A program made the position numbers and the translations under genes. A stretch of DNA of 64,000 nt from Methylophaga thiooxydans DMS010 (GTDB lineage Bacteria > Pseudomonadota > Gammaproteobacteria > Nitrosococcales > Methylophagaceae): NCBI RefSeq assembly GCF_000156355.1, contig NZ_GG657895.1, positions 1-64,000 of the forward strand, written 5' to 3'. Below, in pieces: positions 40,185 to 49,836 of the stretch. Under the pieces are notes generated by a model, which saw only the letters and a program-made list of their open reading frames with translations, was not told the DNA's origin and did no database searches. The stretch's first letter is position 1. Every line of letters starts with the position of its first letter.

Positions 40185-41045
40185 ATGAAACGCCGCGCCA
40201 TCAAGGCATTGCCGTCCATACTGTTAACTGAACTTAAACAGATTAAGCGCTGGCGTAAAATAGCGATTAAAGGTCATGATCCCGAAGGCGTTCATCAGCT
40301 TCGCGTCAGCCTAAGGCGTATGCGAACTGCTTTTACTGTTTTTACTCCAGTACTGCAACCTGACTACCGTCAACACTGGCGCCGAAAACTCAAATATCTG
40401 GCTAAACTGCTTGATAAGGCAAGAGATCTAGATGTCTTTCTGGAGACTCATTACCCTGATTCAAGCACGGACTCAGCACTCGAGCATTTGCTGCAAAGCC
40501 AGAAAAAACAGCAGCATGAGAGTCTGGCTAAACAGCTGCAGTCCAAGTCATTCAATAAGCCCTGCCGTAAACTCAAAAAACAGCTTAAAAATAGCCAATG
40601 GGCCAGCCTGCATGGTCAACATCTTTCGATTTTGACATCCAGCCTTGCACAACAGCAATTACAACAACATTATGACCGTGTCCTAGAACTGCAGTCAGGT
40701 TTGGACTTGAACGATGAAATAATGCTGCACCAGTTACGTATCCGTATCAAGCAACTACGCTATGGCTGTGAATTATTGGCACCGATATTACAAAGCACTA
40801 ATACCGGGTTCATAACCGCAATGAAAGCACTACAGGACGATCTGGGACTGATTCATGATGCTTCTGTACAGCAAACTATGCTGACTAGTCTGCCTGATCA
40901 AACTCAGCATGAATTCATGCTGATTCTCAGTGCAACAAAAAATACCAGCCAACAACTTAAGTCCACTCTAGAAACAAGCTTAGAGACATTTACTCAGCTT
41001 GCCTTACCCTGGGATGGCATCAGGAAGGAGTCAGAATCTGACTGA
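40185..41045 (+). CDS. CHAD-domain protein
   Basis: A 286-residue helical protein from MKRRAIKALPSILL. The conserved His/Arg/Lys-rich face is evident: GHDPEGVHQLRVSLRRMRTAF, WRRKLKYLAKLLDKARDLDVFLE, LHQLRIRIKQLRYGCELL and LQDDLGLIHDASV. CHAD domains bind polyphosphate through these basic residues. The pairing with SixA recurs in proteobacteria. Its 3' end overlaps the converging Rrf2 gene by 26 bp. Confidence 0.88.
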   Translation: MKRRAIKALPSILLTELKQIKRWRKIAIKGHDPEGVHQLRVSLRRMRTAFTVFTPVLQPDYRQHWRRKLKYLAKLLDKARDLDVFLETHYPDSSTDSALEHLLQSQKKQQHESLAKQLQSKSFNKPCRKLKKQLKNSQWASLHGQHLSILTSSLAQQQLQQHYDRVLELQSGLDLNDEIMLHQLRIRIKQLRYGCELLAPILQSTNTGFITAMKALQDDLGLIHDASVQQTMLTSLPDQTQHEFMLILSATKNTSQQLKSTLETSLETFTQLALPWDGIRKESESD

Positions 41046-41451
41046 GTGAGAATTTGTCGACGACCAAGTCGGCTAGGGTATATTTGTCAAACACGTGGTA
41101 AAGCGCTTGCTGCGACTCATTTAATATTGCAATCAGACGACACACCGACATAATGCAACAATCACCCTCACCATTCACACACGGTAATAAACCCGCTTTG
41201 CCTTCTGTTTTTCTGAAGAGATCGCCCAAACTTATCTCCGTAGGTGTTTTATTTAATCGCATTCCGCCACCTTTACCTCGGATCGTTTTTATATAAGCTT
41301 GCTGTCCAAGATAATGCACAACTTTGGTGAGATGGTTTTCTGAAATTTTGTAAGTATCCGCTATATTGGCAATCGTCACCACATGGTCTTGGTTTAACGC
41401 CAGATACATTAAAACTCGCACCGAATAATCAGAAAAGCGGGAAAGATGCAT
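41020..41451 (-). CDS. nsrR: Rrf2-family regulator, NsrR-like
   Basis: A 143-residue winged-helix regulator: LSRFSDYSVRVLMYLALN, IADTYKISENHLTKVVHYLGQ, IRGKGGGMRLNKTPTEISLGDL. The cluster-binding cysteines are C91, C98/C99 and C104 (LLPCVNGEGDCC, CRL). NsrR senses nitric oxide with an iron-sulfur cluster. The spacing C-x6-C-x5-C is one or two residues longer than in classical NsrR or IscR. Last in the narK-kinase run, it probably reports nitric oxide or nitrite stress. The symbol is tentative. Confidence 0.83.
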   Translation of the reverse strand: MHLSRFSDYSVRVLMYLALNQDHVVTIANIADTYKISENHLTKVVHYLGQQAYIKTIRGKGGGMRLNKTPTEISLGDLFRKTEGKAGLLPCVNGEGDCCIMSVCRLIAILNESQQALYHVFDKYTLADLVVDKFSLSQILTPS

Positions 41452-41482
41452 AATGATCAGAAATCGGAATCTAAGACCTGAG

Positions 41483-43207
41483 TCACTGCATCAGTAAATA
41501 AGCCAATACGAGATTGGTTATCAACAAAAGCAATGATAGAGATCGCCAAAAACCGACCGGGTTTCGTTGTAACAGCGGCAGTTGGTCTTCACGCAAAAAA
41601 TCAGGGTTAGGTTTAACCAAGTCCGATTCAAACTCAGACAAGGCCTCATAACGCGACTCAGGACTGACTTGAACAGATTTACGAACGGCTTTATCAACCC
41701 AGTGCGGAATATCGCTAATATATTCACTGATAGGACGGTAATTTAAGCGGTTGATGCCGCGTTGCTCACGCGCTTTAGCAAGCTTTTCTCCGTAAGGCAG
41801 TTTACCTGTCAGCATCTGATACACGATACAGCCTAAGGCAAACTGATCCGATTGCGTCATCCCGGGCCGTCCAAGCAAATATTCAGGGGCGGTATAATGT
41901 TTTGTACCAAGTAATTCGCGGCGCTCAACAGGAGTTGATATATCAGCGATTCCGGCAATCTTGGTTGAGCCAAAGTCGATAATTTTCAACACCCCATCGT
42001 GAGAAATCATGATATTGCCGGGTTTCAGATCCTGATGCAGCATATCCAGCCGATGAAAAGCGCGCAGCCCAGACACAATTTGTGGCACCAGCTCACGTAC
42101 CGTTTTCAAATCTAACGTGCCTACATCATCCAACCACTGTTCAAGCGTTTTGCCATCCACATACTCAAGCACATAGTAAAGAAAGCGACGTGGGCGTTTC
42201 TGCTCAACGGTACGAATAACATGCGGACTCACAATACGGCGGCCTATCCATTCTTCAAGTTGAAACCGCTCCAAATAGGCCGGATCATCTTCAAAATTGA
42301 CCGAGGGCGTTTTTAAGACAACTTTTTCACCAGTGTCAGTATCAACGGCCAAATAAAGCTGACTGGTCGAACTGGCGTGAATCTCTCGCGTAACCCGATA
42401 ACCGTCCAAAATAACGCCTTCGTATAACTCAGGCGGGAAAGGTAATGCGGTTAACTGTGCAAACACCTCATTGGCATCTTGGCTTGGTAACTGCTCCACC
42501 AGCAGGATCTGACAACTCACATTGTCTTTACTGCCCTCAGCGATAGCCAGATCACACATCTTTTGTGAAAAAGCATCAAGATCAGCATCATGCTCTTTGA
42601 ACAATAACTTGAGCCGTTTGTCGCTGATAACATCATGAATACCATCTGTGGTTAGGAGAAACCTGTCGCCCTCTTCCACGGTCAATGATTTGTAATCAAT
42701 GTCGAGACAATAATCGACGCCAAAGGCTCGACCTAAGTATTCTTGCTCGGCATCAATGCGAATACGATGGTCAGTGGTTAATTGCTCTAACTCACCGTCT
42801 CGAAATAGATAGATCCGTGAATCACCCACATGAAAAAGGTGAGCGGTTGTCGACTTAATCACAATTGCACTAAATGTGCTGGCAAGGCCTCTGGAGGCAT
42901 CTTTATACTGACTACTTTGACCATGTAGCCAAGTATTAATCGCTGTTAGCACCTTACCGCCAGACTGTTTTACAGACCAAGTGTCCGGTGTACTGAAATA
43001 ATCGGCGATAAACCCAGTGACACAAGCCTGACTGGCTTGCTTGCCTTCGGCACTGCTACTAATACCATCAGCCAAAGCACAAGCAATGCCCTTGGTTTCA
43101 AGCAAAGCTAGGTTGCCGGGCACAGAAAAACCAATCGAGTCCTGATTTTCAGCTTTTATGCCTTTATCAGAGTATTGGCCAACGGTGACCTTTAACCTAG
43201 CTACCAT
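41483..43207 (-). CDS. PP2C phosphatase / Ser-Thr kinase fusion
   Basis: A 574-residue two-headed signalling protein. Residues 1-235 are PP2C (ENQDSIGF, ACALADGISSSAEGKQAS, HVGDSRIYLFRDG, TDGIHDV, KDNVSCQILL). Residues 270-530 are a kinase with HQDLKPGNIMISHDGVLKIIDFGST and TAPEYLLGRP. A hydrophobic C-terminal helix (SLLLLITNLVLAYLLMQ) anchors it in the membrane. The same fusion lies between nitrate reductase and nitrate transporter genes in Pseudomonas. It probably regulates nitrate uptake or reduction; the substrate is not known. It follows narK by 14 bp. Confidence 0.9.
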   Translation of the reverse strand: MVARLKVTVGQYSDKGIKAENQDSIGFSVPGNLALLETKGIACALADGISSSAEGKQASQACVTGFIADYFSTPDTWSVKQSGGKVLTAINTWLHGQSSQYKDASRGLASTFSAIVIKSTTAHLFHVGDSRIYLFRDGELEQLTTDHRIRIDAEQEYLGRAFGVDYCLDIDYKSLTVEEGDRFLLTTDGIHDVISDKRLKLLFKEHDADLDAFSQKMCDLAIAEGSKDNVSCQILLVEQLPSQDANEVFAQLTALPFPPELYEGVILDGYRVTREIHASSTSQLYLAVDTDTGEKVVLKTPSVNFEDDPAYLERFQLEEWIGRRIVSPHVIRTVEQKRPRRFLYYVLEYVDGKTLEQWLDDVGTLDLKTVRELVPQIVSGLRAFHRLDMLHQDLKPGNIMISHDGVLKIIDFGSTKIAGIADISTPVERRELLGTKHYTAPEYLLGRPGMTQSDQFALGCIVYQMLTGKLPYGEKLAKAREQRGINRLNYRPISEYISDIPHWVDKAVRKSVQVSPESRYEALSEFESDLVKPNPDFLREDQLPLLQRNPVGFWRSLSLLLLITNLVLAYLLMQ

Positions 43208-43221
43208 CGCAAAACCTTTGC

Positions 43222-44688
43222 TTAGTGGACGTCAATCATTTGCACTGTACCGTCTGGCAGAATTTCAGCCATCTGGCCACGCGGCTCGTCCATAAACTGT
43301 ACCGCAATCAGCGCAATAACGGCTGTTCCTGCAATAACAAAAAAGAATGTCTGAGCAGACACTAACGATAAGACTGTCAGGAAAGTCACCGCACCCACAT
43401 TACCATAAGCACCCGCCATACCAGCGATTTGACCAGTCAGGCGACGTTGTACTAAGGGTACAACAGCAAACACAGCACCTTCACCCGCTTGCACAAAAAA
43501 TGAACACGCCATGGTTGCCAGTACAGCAAACACCAGGAACCATTCCGGTGTAATCATCCCCAGCACAACATAACCAATCGCCAAGCCAGTGATACAAATC
43601 GTTAATGTTTTCTTCCGCCCTAGACGGTCACTGAATAAGCCACCCATTGGACGAGATACCAGATTCATAAACGCAAAGCCCGATGCTAATAAACCCGCTT
43701 GTACCGCGCTGATATCAAATGTGTCACTGAAATACAAAGGCAACATTGAAACAACCGCCAGCTCAGAACCGAAGGTAGCCAGGTAGGCTAAGTCCAAGAC
43801 AGCGACTTGCTTAAAGCTATAACGGTGAATTTCAGGCACCTCTTTTATAAACACCTCTTTGTTGACTTGATAGATGTGATAAACCTGATACAAAAACAAT
43901 GCGACTAAACCGACATAAATGGCATAGGCAATATTTTGTGATAACAGCTCAACCCCTGCTGGTGACAGTTTCCATGCCAACAACGCTAAGGCAGCATAAA
44001 GTGGCACAGTCATAACAATATAGAGAAAGAAATCACCTTTACTGGTTACCTCCATCGCTCCGGATTTCTTCGGTTTGAAGTAGGTTGACCCTTTCGGCGT
44101 ATCAGACACGGTGTTGTAGTAAATGAAGGCATAAACCAAAGCAACAGCACCGGTTGTCGCAATCGCGTAACGCCAGCCGTGTTCACCACCAAACAGCAAG
44201 GCAAGTGTTGGCAAACTCATGGCCGCCGCGGCCGAACCAAAGTTACCCCAGCCACCGTAAATGCCCTCTGCCAGGCCGACTTGTTTTGCCGGGAACCACT
44301 CTGAAATCATGCGGATACCAATCACGAAACCGGCCCCCACAAAACCCAGCATGAAACGCGCCACTGCCATTTGTTCAAAGCTATCCGCAATAGCAAAGAA
44401 AAAACAGATAAAACTGGAAATACCCAGCAACATGCTGAACATGATTTTAGGGCCGTATTTATCGACCAGCATTCCCACCACTATTCGTGCTGGAATAGTT
44501 AATGCGACATTTAAAATGAGGAGTGTTTTGACCTGCTGATCATCGAGACCCAGCGTATCGCGGATGGCAACCATCAATGGTGCATGGTTAAACCAGACCA
44601 CAAAAGTAATAAAAAAAGCCATCCAGGTCAGATGGAGCGTACGAATATTGCCGCTGAAGGACAGTAGGTTTAGTTTTTGACTAGACAT
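43222..44688 (-). CDS. narK: Nitrate/nitrite MFS transporter (NarK/NasA type)
   Basis: A 488-residue MFS transporter from [22 protein letters not shown], with twelve expected membrane segments. Family marks are the Arg in [21 protein letters not shown], the nitrate-signature-like [15 protein letters not shown], and the second [17 protein letters not shown]. It imports nitrate or exchanges nitrite. It is first in a likely operon with the kinase and perhaps the Rrf2 gene, behind a -24/-12 promoter (44741-44757). Confidence 0.92.
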   Translation of the reverse strand: MSSQKLNLLSFSGNIRTLHLTWMAFFITFVVWFNHAPLMVAIRDTLGLDDQQVKTLLILNVALTIPARIVVGMLVDKYGPKIMFSMLLGISSFICFFFAIADSFEQMAVARFMLGFVGAGFVIGIRMISEWFPAKQVGLAEGIYGGWGNFGSAAAAMSLPTLALLFGGEHGWRYAIATTGAVALVYAFIYYNTVSDTPKGSTYFKPKKSGAMEVTSKGDFFLYIVMTVPLYAALALLAWKLSPAGVELLSQNIAYAIYVGLVALFLYQVYHIYQVNKEVFIKEVPEIHRYSFKQVAVLDLAYLATFGSELAVVSMLPLYFSDTFDISAVQAGLLASGFAFMNLVSRPMGGLFSDRLGRKKTLTICITGLAIGYVVLGMITPEWFLVFAVLATMACSFFVQAGEGAVFAVVPLVQRRLTGQIAGMAGAYGNVGAVTFLTVLSLVSAQTFFFVIAGTAVIALIAVQFMDEPRGQMAEILPDGTVQMIDVH

Positions 44689-44740
44689 GAGTTCAGTTCT
44701 CTCTTTAGAACACCTTACCAACATTGGTTCGGCTTCTAAG

Positions 44741-44757
44741 TGCTGGAATCATGCCAG
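44741..44757 (-). promoter_or_regulatory. Sigma-54 promoter of narK
   Basis: Minus strand CTGGCATGATTCCAGCA: GG, ten bases, GC. Upstream, CTGCACCAATG and CGGTGCCTG look like NtrC-type half-sites. The start codon lies 53 bases downstream. No attenuator is seen in this leader. Confidence 0.6.
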
Positions 44758-44860
44758 TTCTGTAAGTGACTGTTTTACTGGGTTTTGCTAAGAATTAATA
44801 GGTATTTCAGGCACCGGTTTACGTCAACATTGGTGCAGAACCGCACTGTAAAAGTGCAGT

Positions 44861-46144
44861 TTAGTCGAGAGATAAATCTTCATCTGGCCAATCTAAATCG
44901 CAACAAAACACCATCGTTTTATTATCAAGCTGCACAGCGTGGGATACCGTGATACACATATGCGATCCGGCAACGGATAGATAGGGACGGCTGATTTGGG
45001 ATACACCCGGATTTTGCATAGCTCGGTAATGATAATGTCGGTGCGACCAGTTTGCATTGTCACCAGAAAGCAATGGCGTAAAGCGAATATCCAGTTTTTC
45101 TGTGTATTTAGGTGAATAAAGACTCTTACCGATCTGGTAGCCATTCTCATCCAGCAGAAAACACCGGACAACCCGTTCATCTTCGAATAGTTTGTGGCCA
45201 CATTGATCAAAGACTTTATTTTCTTCAAAAAAACGAACCTCAGCATCATAACGTTCGCGAAAGTCATAAAAATGCTGCTGCAATTTACGATTGTACTGGC
45301 TGCGAACATTTTGCTGTTGGTGTAATAAGGCATCCATCTTGTCGGCAAAGCCTTTATCGCTGACGATGTCTGCTGAAGGCATGGCAAAGTAAAAGCCCTG
45401 TACCATATCGGCATTACTGGAAATGGCCACCATGGCTTCTTGTTCTGTTTCAACCCCCTCAATAATGGCTAGACTGCCTGCTTCATGGATAAGAGAAACA
45501 ATACCGGTTAGGATGCGTTCTATCTTTAATGACTTGGCGGCCTGTTTTACTAGACTGCGATCCAATTTCACTAAGTCTGGTTGTAACTCCCAGATTCGAT
45601 CAAAATTAGAGTGCCCCGCGCCGAAGTCGTCAATCGCAATCAGGCAGCCTAATTCTCTGAAATGGTGAATCAGGTGTTTTAGATACTCTCGATCGTCAAT
45701 CTCACTTTCCAAAATCTCAATCACAATACGCCTTGCGCCTAGGCCACTCTGTGCCATTAACTGACGCATGAAACCTGCATCGGGACGTTCCGAAACCAGA
45801 CACTGTGAATTTAAGTTAAGAAATAACCAACTATCGGGTTCTTGTTGCTCCGCAAAATTGCGGGCATGTAATAATCGGCAAGTACGATCTAACTCAAGGT
45901 GTTGTTTCGTCGATTCAGGGCGCTGAAATATTTGCAACGGCGACACTTGACTACCCTCAATATCGTGGGCACGTACGAGCCCCTCATAACCCACCGGCTT
46001 ACGATGTGCGATACTAAATATGGGTTGAAAAACAGACGACAGCGATAATCCAGCAAACTGCGCAGCGAAGTATTCGTCGTTATATGAAATATCACACATA
46101 CCTAAATCTGGCCTCACAGATACTTGTGCGCGTCTAATTAACAT
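44861..46144 (-). CDS. EAL-domain c-di-GMP phosphodiesterase with C-terminal sensory domain
   Basis: A 427-residue protein. Residues 30-270 are an EAL domain with the catalytic set intact: YEGLVR for ExLxR, FLNLNSQ, IVIEILE, IDDFGAG, LVKLD, IIEGVE and QGFYFA. Residues 290-427 resemble a PAS/Cache-type region (YDAEVRFFEENKVFDQCGHKLFEDE, YLSVAGSHMCITVSHAV). It should degrade c-di-GMP in response to an unknown signal. It sits between the nitrate ABC operon and narK, read in the same direction. Confidence 0.9.
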   Translation of the reverse strand: MLIRRAQVSVRPDLGMCDISYNDEYFAAQFAGLSLSSVFQPIFSIAHRKPVGYEGLVRAHDIEGSQVSPLQIFQRPESTKQHLELDRTCRLLHARNFAEQQEPDSWLFLNLNSQCLVSERPDAGFMRQLMAQSGLGARRIVIEILESEIDDREYLKHLIHHFRELGCLIAIDDFGAGHSNFDRIWELQPDLVKLDRSLVKQAAKSLKIERILTGIVSLIHEAGSLAIIEGVETEQEAMVAISSNADMVQGFYFAMPSADIVSDKGFADKMDALLHQQQNVRSQYNRKLQQHFYDFRERYDAEVRFFEENKVFDQCGHKLFEDERVVRCFLLDENGYQIGKSLYSPKYTEKLDIRFTPLLSGDNANWSHRHYHYRAMQNPGVSQISRPYLSVAGSHMCITVSHAVQLDNKTMVFCCDLDWPDEDLSLD

Positions 46145-46218
46145 AAACCTTTCCCCAGATTAGTACATGCCGGTTATGAATTTTTTGTGATGAAACACAC
46201 ACCACAAACGAGGGAGAG

Positions 46219-46247
46219 AGGCCTTACCCCATATATCGGTAAGGCCT
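46219..46247 (-). terminator. Hairpin after nrtD
   Basis: AGGCCTTACC and GGTAAGGCCT form a perfect stem (46219-46228 with 46238-46247) ten bases beyond the nrtD stop. It has no long T-run. It probably marks the 3' end of the nrtABD transcript. Confidence 0.55.
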
Positions 46248-46256
46248 TGTTCAACT

Positions 46257-47048
46257 TTAGGCTACCTTGCGAGCATGACGCGCATGCAGGAAGTGAATGA
46301 CTTCCGAGCGGTAATGGTTGTAATCCCCATTATCAGCGAGTTCTAAGCGTTTACGTGGACGAGGCAACTTCACATCCATTACTTCACCAATCGATGCAGC
46401 GGGGCCATTGGTCATCATGACAATTTTGTCTGATAGTAAAACCGCCTCATCAACATCATGCGTAATCATAATGACAGTATTGTTCAGTTCAGCCTGAATC
46501 TCCATCAACGAATCCTGCAAGTGAGCACGCGTCAGTGCATCCAGTGCGCCAAACGGCTCGTCCATCAATAACACTTTCGGTTCCATTGATAAGGCACGGG
46601 CAATGCCAATACGCTGTTTCATGCCTCCCGAAATCTCTGAGGGCAATTTATGCATGGCATGACTCATATGCACCAAACTCAGGTTATGTTCGATCCAGTC
46701 TTTCATTTCCTGCTTTGAACGCTTGCCACCAAATACAGACTTAACTGCCAGCTCCACATTCTGATAACAGGTCAGCCATGGAAATAAAGAATGGTTCTGA
46801 AACACAATGGCACGATCAGGGCCAGGGTCATTGACTTCACGCCCCTCCAAAATCACACCACCTTCTGTTGCCTGATATAAACCACCGACAATATTCATAA
46901 CGGTTGATTTACCACAGCCTGAGTGACCAATAATGCTGACAAACTCGCCCTTATCAATTTTAAGGTTAACGTTGTCGAGAGCACGAAATGGGCCGTTAGG
47001 TGTTGGAAAGTCGATACTGACGTGATCGATATTAAGGTATTTATCCAT
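46257..47048 (-). CDS. nrtD: Nitrate ABC transporter ATP-binding protein
   Basis: A 263-residue ATPase: Walker A GHSGCGKST (42-50), Q-loop FQNHSLFPWLTC, signature SGGMKQRIGIARAL and Walker B VLLMDEPFGALD. The C-terminus HFLHARHARKVA is typical of the NrtD/SsuB group. With NrtA and NrtB it imports nitrate or nitrite against ATP. It is nine bases after nrtB. Confidence 0.93.
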   Translation of the reverse strand: MDKYLNIDHVSIDFPTPNGPFRALDNVNLKIDKGEFVSIIGHSGCGKSTVMNIVGGLYQATEGGVILEGREVNDPGPDRAIVFQNHSLFPWLTCYQNVELAVKSVFGGKRSKQEMKDWIEHNLSLVHMSHAMHKLPSEISGGMKQRIGIARALSMEPKVLLMDEPFGALDALTRAHLQDSLMEIQAELNNTVIMITHDVDEAVLLSDKIVMMTNGPAASIGEVMDVKLPRPRKRLELADNGDYNHYRSEVIHFLHARHARKVA

Positions 47049-47057
47049 GATAGTGTC

Positions 47058-48080
47058 CTAGCGAATCGTTGCGTTTTTGTCGTATGAAAAGAACTTCTGG
47101 AAACTCAGCGTAATGCGATCCAGAATGAAGCCGACGATACCGATAGTCAGTACCGCTACCATGATGCGACTGAGCGACTCTGAGCTGCCATTTTGGAACT
47201 CATCCCAAACAAACTTACCCAAGCCCGGGTTTTGCGCTAGCATCTCGGCGGCAATCAATACCATCCAGCCGATACCTAGGGAGATTCTGAGTCCGGTAAA
47301 AATCATCGGAATAGATGCAGGAATGACCACCTTATAAATGGTCGTCAGATAATTCAGGCGTAAAACGCGTGCAACATTGATAAGATCTTTATCTATCGAA
47401 GACACGCCCACCGCGGTGTTGATCAAGGTGGGCCACAATGAGCACAACATAACCGTGATCGCTGAGGTGACAAACGATTTTGCAAACAAGGGATTGTCGG
47501 ACACATACAAAGCACTGACGACCATCGTGACAATCGGTAACCAGGCAAGCGGTGAGACCGGTTTAAAAATCTGAATCAGTGGGTTTATAGCCGAATACAA
47601 AGTATTGCTCAGCCCGGCGACGATACCAATTGGAATGGCGATCACACTCGCTAATAAAAAGCCGACAAATACCGTGGCAAGACTGGTCAGAATTTGATCA
47701 AAAAAGGTTTCCTTACCAGTGTAAGGACGGATAGTCACGTCAGCATCAGGATTTTTTTCCAGCTTAATGGCATTACGTTTTTCCTGCCGTTCAATAAATG
47801 CCTGCTCACGCTCACGTTCTTCATAATGCTCATCCACCAATACAGTGGTTTGTTCCCACACCTGCGTTGGGCCGGGTACTTGCCCTAGACTGGTAATAAT
47901 TTTGGCCGCCCCCATGTGCCATAACAGCAGGAAAACAACAATCGCGAAGAGTGGTACACCGACCATCTTCGCCAGATCCTGCAACTGGGCTTTAGGCGAG
48001 TCCCCCGTCCCCAATTTCACTAGTGGAATAAACCAGTTAAAACCAGTTAATTCCAGAAAATAAATTAGTTTATCTTTCAT
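47058..48080 (-). CDS. nrtB: Nitrate ABC transporter permease
   Basis: A 340-residue permease with a long N-terminal cytoplasmic/periplasmic insertion (residues 70-125: a charged EEREREQAFIERQEKRN segment) and about six membrane helices. The BPD motif is EAA-like at RVLRLNYLTTIYKVVIPASIPMIFTGLRISLG. It forms the membrane channel with NrtD. A perfect hairpin (48111-48138) separates it from nrtA. Confidence 0.92.
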   Translation of the reverse strand: MKDKLIYFLELTGFNWFIPLVKLGTGDSPKAQLQDLAKMVGVPLFAIVVFLLLWHMGAAKIITSLGQVPGPTQVWEQTTVLVDEHYEEREREQAFIERQEKRNAIKLEKNPDADVTIRPYTGKETFFDQILTSLATVFVGFLLASVIAIPIGIVAGLSNTLYSAINPLIQIFKPVSPLAWLPIVTMVVSALYVSDNPLFAKSFVTSAITVMLCSLWPTLINTAVGVSSIDKDLINVARVLRLNYLTTIYKVVIPASIPMIFTGLRISLGIGWMVLIAAEMLAQNPGLGKFVWDEFQNGSSESLSRIMVAVLTIGIVGFILDRITLSFQKFFSYDKNATIR

Positions 48081-48110
48081 TTTCGCTCTTTATTTTAGGG
48101 TCGAAACAAT

Positions 48111-48138
48111 CAACCTGCCTGCCATAACAGGCAGGTTG
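48111..48138 (-). other. Intercistronic hairpin between nrtA and nrtB
   Basis: CAACCTGCCTG (48111-48121) pairs exactly with 48128-48138 around CCATAA in the 78-bp gap. It lacks a T-run. Such hairpins after a binding-protein gene often protect that part of the mRNA, giving more NrtA than NrtB/D. Confidence 0.65.
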
Positions 48139-48158
48139 AACTACATTGCTTCTATAAT

Positions 48159-49562
48159 TTACTCAACGATTTCTTCGCCTTTCAGACCAATCGGAAATTG
48201 CTCCAGATAAGCATTCGGCTTAGTACCATCAAACGTAATGTTGTCGATGAACTCTGTTTGTGGTGCTTTGTAACCGGTTTCTGTATCAAAATCAGGGAAA
48301 TCTGCTGCATCCAGCTTACCTTCAGCAATCAGCTCTTTCGCTGCCACTTCATAGATATCAGGACGGTAAACTTTCTTCGCAATATCCATGTACCAGCTAT
48401 CTGCTTTAGGTTCAGCAATCTGTCCCCAACGACGCATCTGTGTCAGATACCAGGTGGCATCACTGTAGTAAGGGTATGTGGCGTTGTAACGGAAGAATAC
48501 GTTGAAATCTGGCACTTCACGCTTGTCGCCTTTTTCGTACTCAAACGTACCTGTCATGCTGTTAGCGATAACGTCATAATCCGCACCGACATAATTACTT
48601 TGTGACAAGATTTCTACAGCTTCAGGACGGTTGGCATTGTTATTTTCATCAAGCCAATGTGCTGCACGAATTAAGGCTTTAACAACTGCAATGTGAGTGT
48701 TGGGGTTTTCTTCAGCCCATGATTTGCTGACGCCAAACACTTTTTCAGGGTTGTTTTTCCAGATCTCATAGTCGGTAATAACCGGCACACCAATGCCTTT
48801 AAACACAGCTTGTTGGTTCCACGGCTCACCGACGCAATAGCCATAAATAGTGCCGGCTTCCATTGTAGAAGGCATTTGTGGTGGCGGCGTCACTGAGAGC
48901 ATCGCATCGGCTTGCAGTTGACCACTCACATCGCCTTTATGTGGTGCGTAATACCCCGGGTGAATCCCTCCCGCGGCCAGCCAGTAACGTAATTCATAAT
49001 TATGTGTTGATACCGGGAACACCATGCCCATATTAAAAGGCTTGCCTTCCGCTTTATAAGATTCGACAACAGGTTTCAGCGCTTCAGCACTGATTGGATG
49101 CACTGGTTTGCCGTCTTCACCTTTTGGAATATTGGGTTTCATTTGTTCCCAGATATCATTGGAGACGGTAATGCCATTACCATTTAGATCCATGCTAAAC
49201 GCAGTGATAATATCTGCTTTTGTACCAAAGCCAATTGTGGCTCCAAGCGGCTGACCAGCCAGCATATGAGCCCCATCTAAAGTGCCGTCGATAACGCCAT
49301 CAAGTAACACTTTCCAGTTAGCTTGCGCTTCTAAGGTGACATAGAGGCCTTCGTCTTCAAAAAAGAACTTTTCATAGGCAATCGCTAGTGGCGCCATATC
49401 GGTCAATTTAATAAAACCAAATTTCAGATCAGGTTTTTCAACCTCACCTGGTGCAGCATATGCCGTCGTTGCTGACATCAAACCGGTACTCAATACCAGA
49501 CTTGCTGCAGCTAATGTTTTCACCATCTTACGACGTGTGATTGATAAAGGATTTTTGTGCAT
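48159..49562 (-). CDS. nrtA: Nitrate-binding protein with Tat signal
   Basis: A 467-residue NrtA from [24 protein letters not shown], with a twin-arginine signal peptide cleaved after AYA. GGGAGC precedes the ATG. The mature part has the NrtA fold: [57 protein letters not shown]. It binds nitrate in the periplasm for NrtBD. Its start codon lies directly behind a terminator hairpin and a NasT-type leader. An upstream in-frame ATG at 49622 lies within the terminator and is not the start. Confidence 0.93.
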   Translation of the reverse strand: MHKNPLSITRRKMVKTLAAASLVLSTGLMSATTAYAAPGEVEKPDLKFGFIKLTDMAPLAIAYEKFFFEDEGLYVTLEAQANWKVLLDGVIDGTLDGAHMLAGQPLGATIGFGTKADIITAFSMDLNGNGITVSNDIWEQMKPNIPKGEDGKPVHPISAEALKPVVESYKAEGKPFNMGMVFPVSTHNYELRYWLAAGGIHPGYYAPHKGDVSGQLQADAMLSVTPPPQMPSTMEAGTIYGYCVGEPWNQQAVFKGIGVPVITDYEIWKNNPEKVFGVSKSWAEENPNTHIAVVKALIRAAHWLDENNNANRPEAVEILSQSNYVGADYDVIANSMTGTFEYEKGDKREVPDFNVFFRYNATYPYYSDATWYLTQMRRWGQIAEPKADSWYMDIAKKVYRPDIYEVAAKELIAEGKLDAADFPDFDTETGYKAPQTEFIDNITFDGTKPNAYLEQFPIGLKGEEIVE

Positions 49563-49584
49563 TATCTGCTCCCAAATTTTGTCC

Positions 49585-49633
49585 AAAAAAAAGGCGTCCT
49601 TGCTGAGCATTTTGCTCATCAAGGACGCCTTTA
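49585..49633 (-). terminator. Leader terminator (attenuator) before nrtA
   Basis: Minus strand AAAGGCGTCCTTG pairs with CAAGGACGCCTTT, with an inner TGAGCA/TGCTCA stem, followed by eight T. It ends 23 bases before the nrtA ATG and downstream of the promoter, so it must be read through for expression. Confidence 0.9.
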
Positions 49634-49657
49634 TCCGTATTCAAATTTTTTAAGGTT

Positions 49658-49671
49658 ACCCGTCGTTGGGT
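49658..49671 (-). promoter_or_regulatory. ANTAR-type RNA hairpin in nrtA leader
   Basis: Minus strand ACCC-AACGAC-GGGT. The six-base loop has A at 1 and G at 4, the known recognition pattern of ANTAR proteins such as NasR and NasT. It starts about ten bases after the expected transcription start. The same loop occurs in the porin leader. A second hexaloop hairpin, often present in ANTAR targets, is not obvious. Confidence 0.75.
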
Positions 49672-49690
49672 TGTGACTCAGAGAGTAGTT

Positions 49691-49707
49691 AGCAGTTAAT
49701 ATGCCAA
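49691..49707 (-). promoter_or_regulatory. Sigma-54 promoter of nrtABD
   Basis: Minus strand TTGGCATATTAACTGCT: GG, ten bases, GC. About 120 bases upstream, TGCACCAGTGCTGTGCG (49814-49830) resembles an NtrC enhancer. Confidence 0.75.
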
Positions 49708-49836
49708 CAAAATACCTAAATTAACTTGTGTTATTTATCAGCAGCTTAATATTGACTATGAGATTTTCTGCATATCAAATCCTGCACAACTTTAGTGTGA
49801 CACGTGCCTAAATCGCACAGCACTGGTGCATGTCAA

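Noticed and set aside
49562-49622. Upstream in-frame start for nrtA (20 extra residues)
   Set aside because: The extra codons lie in the terminator hairpin and would displace the Tat signal from the N-terminus.
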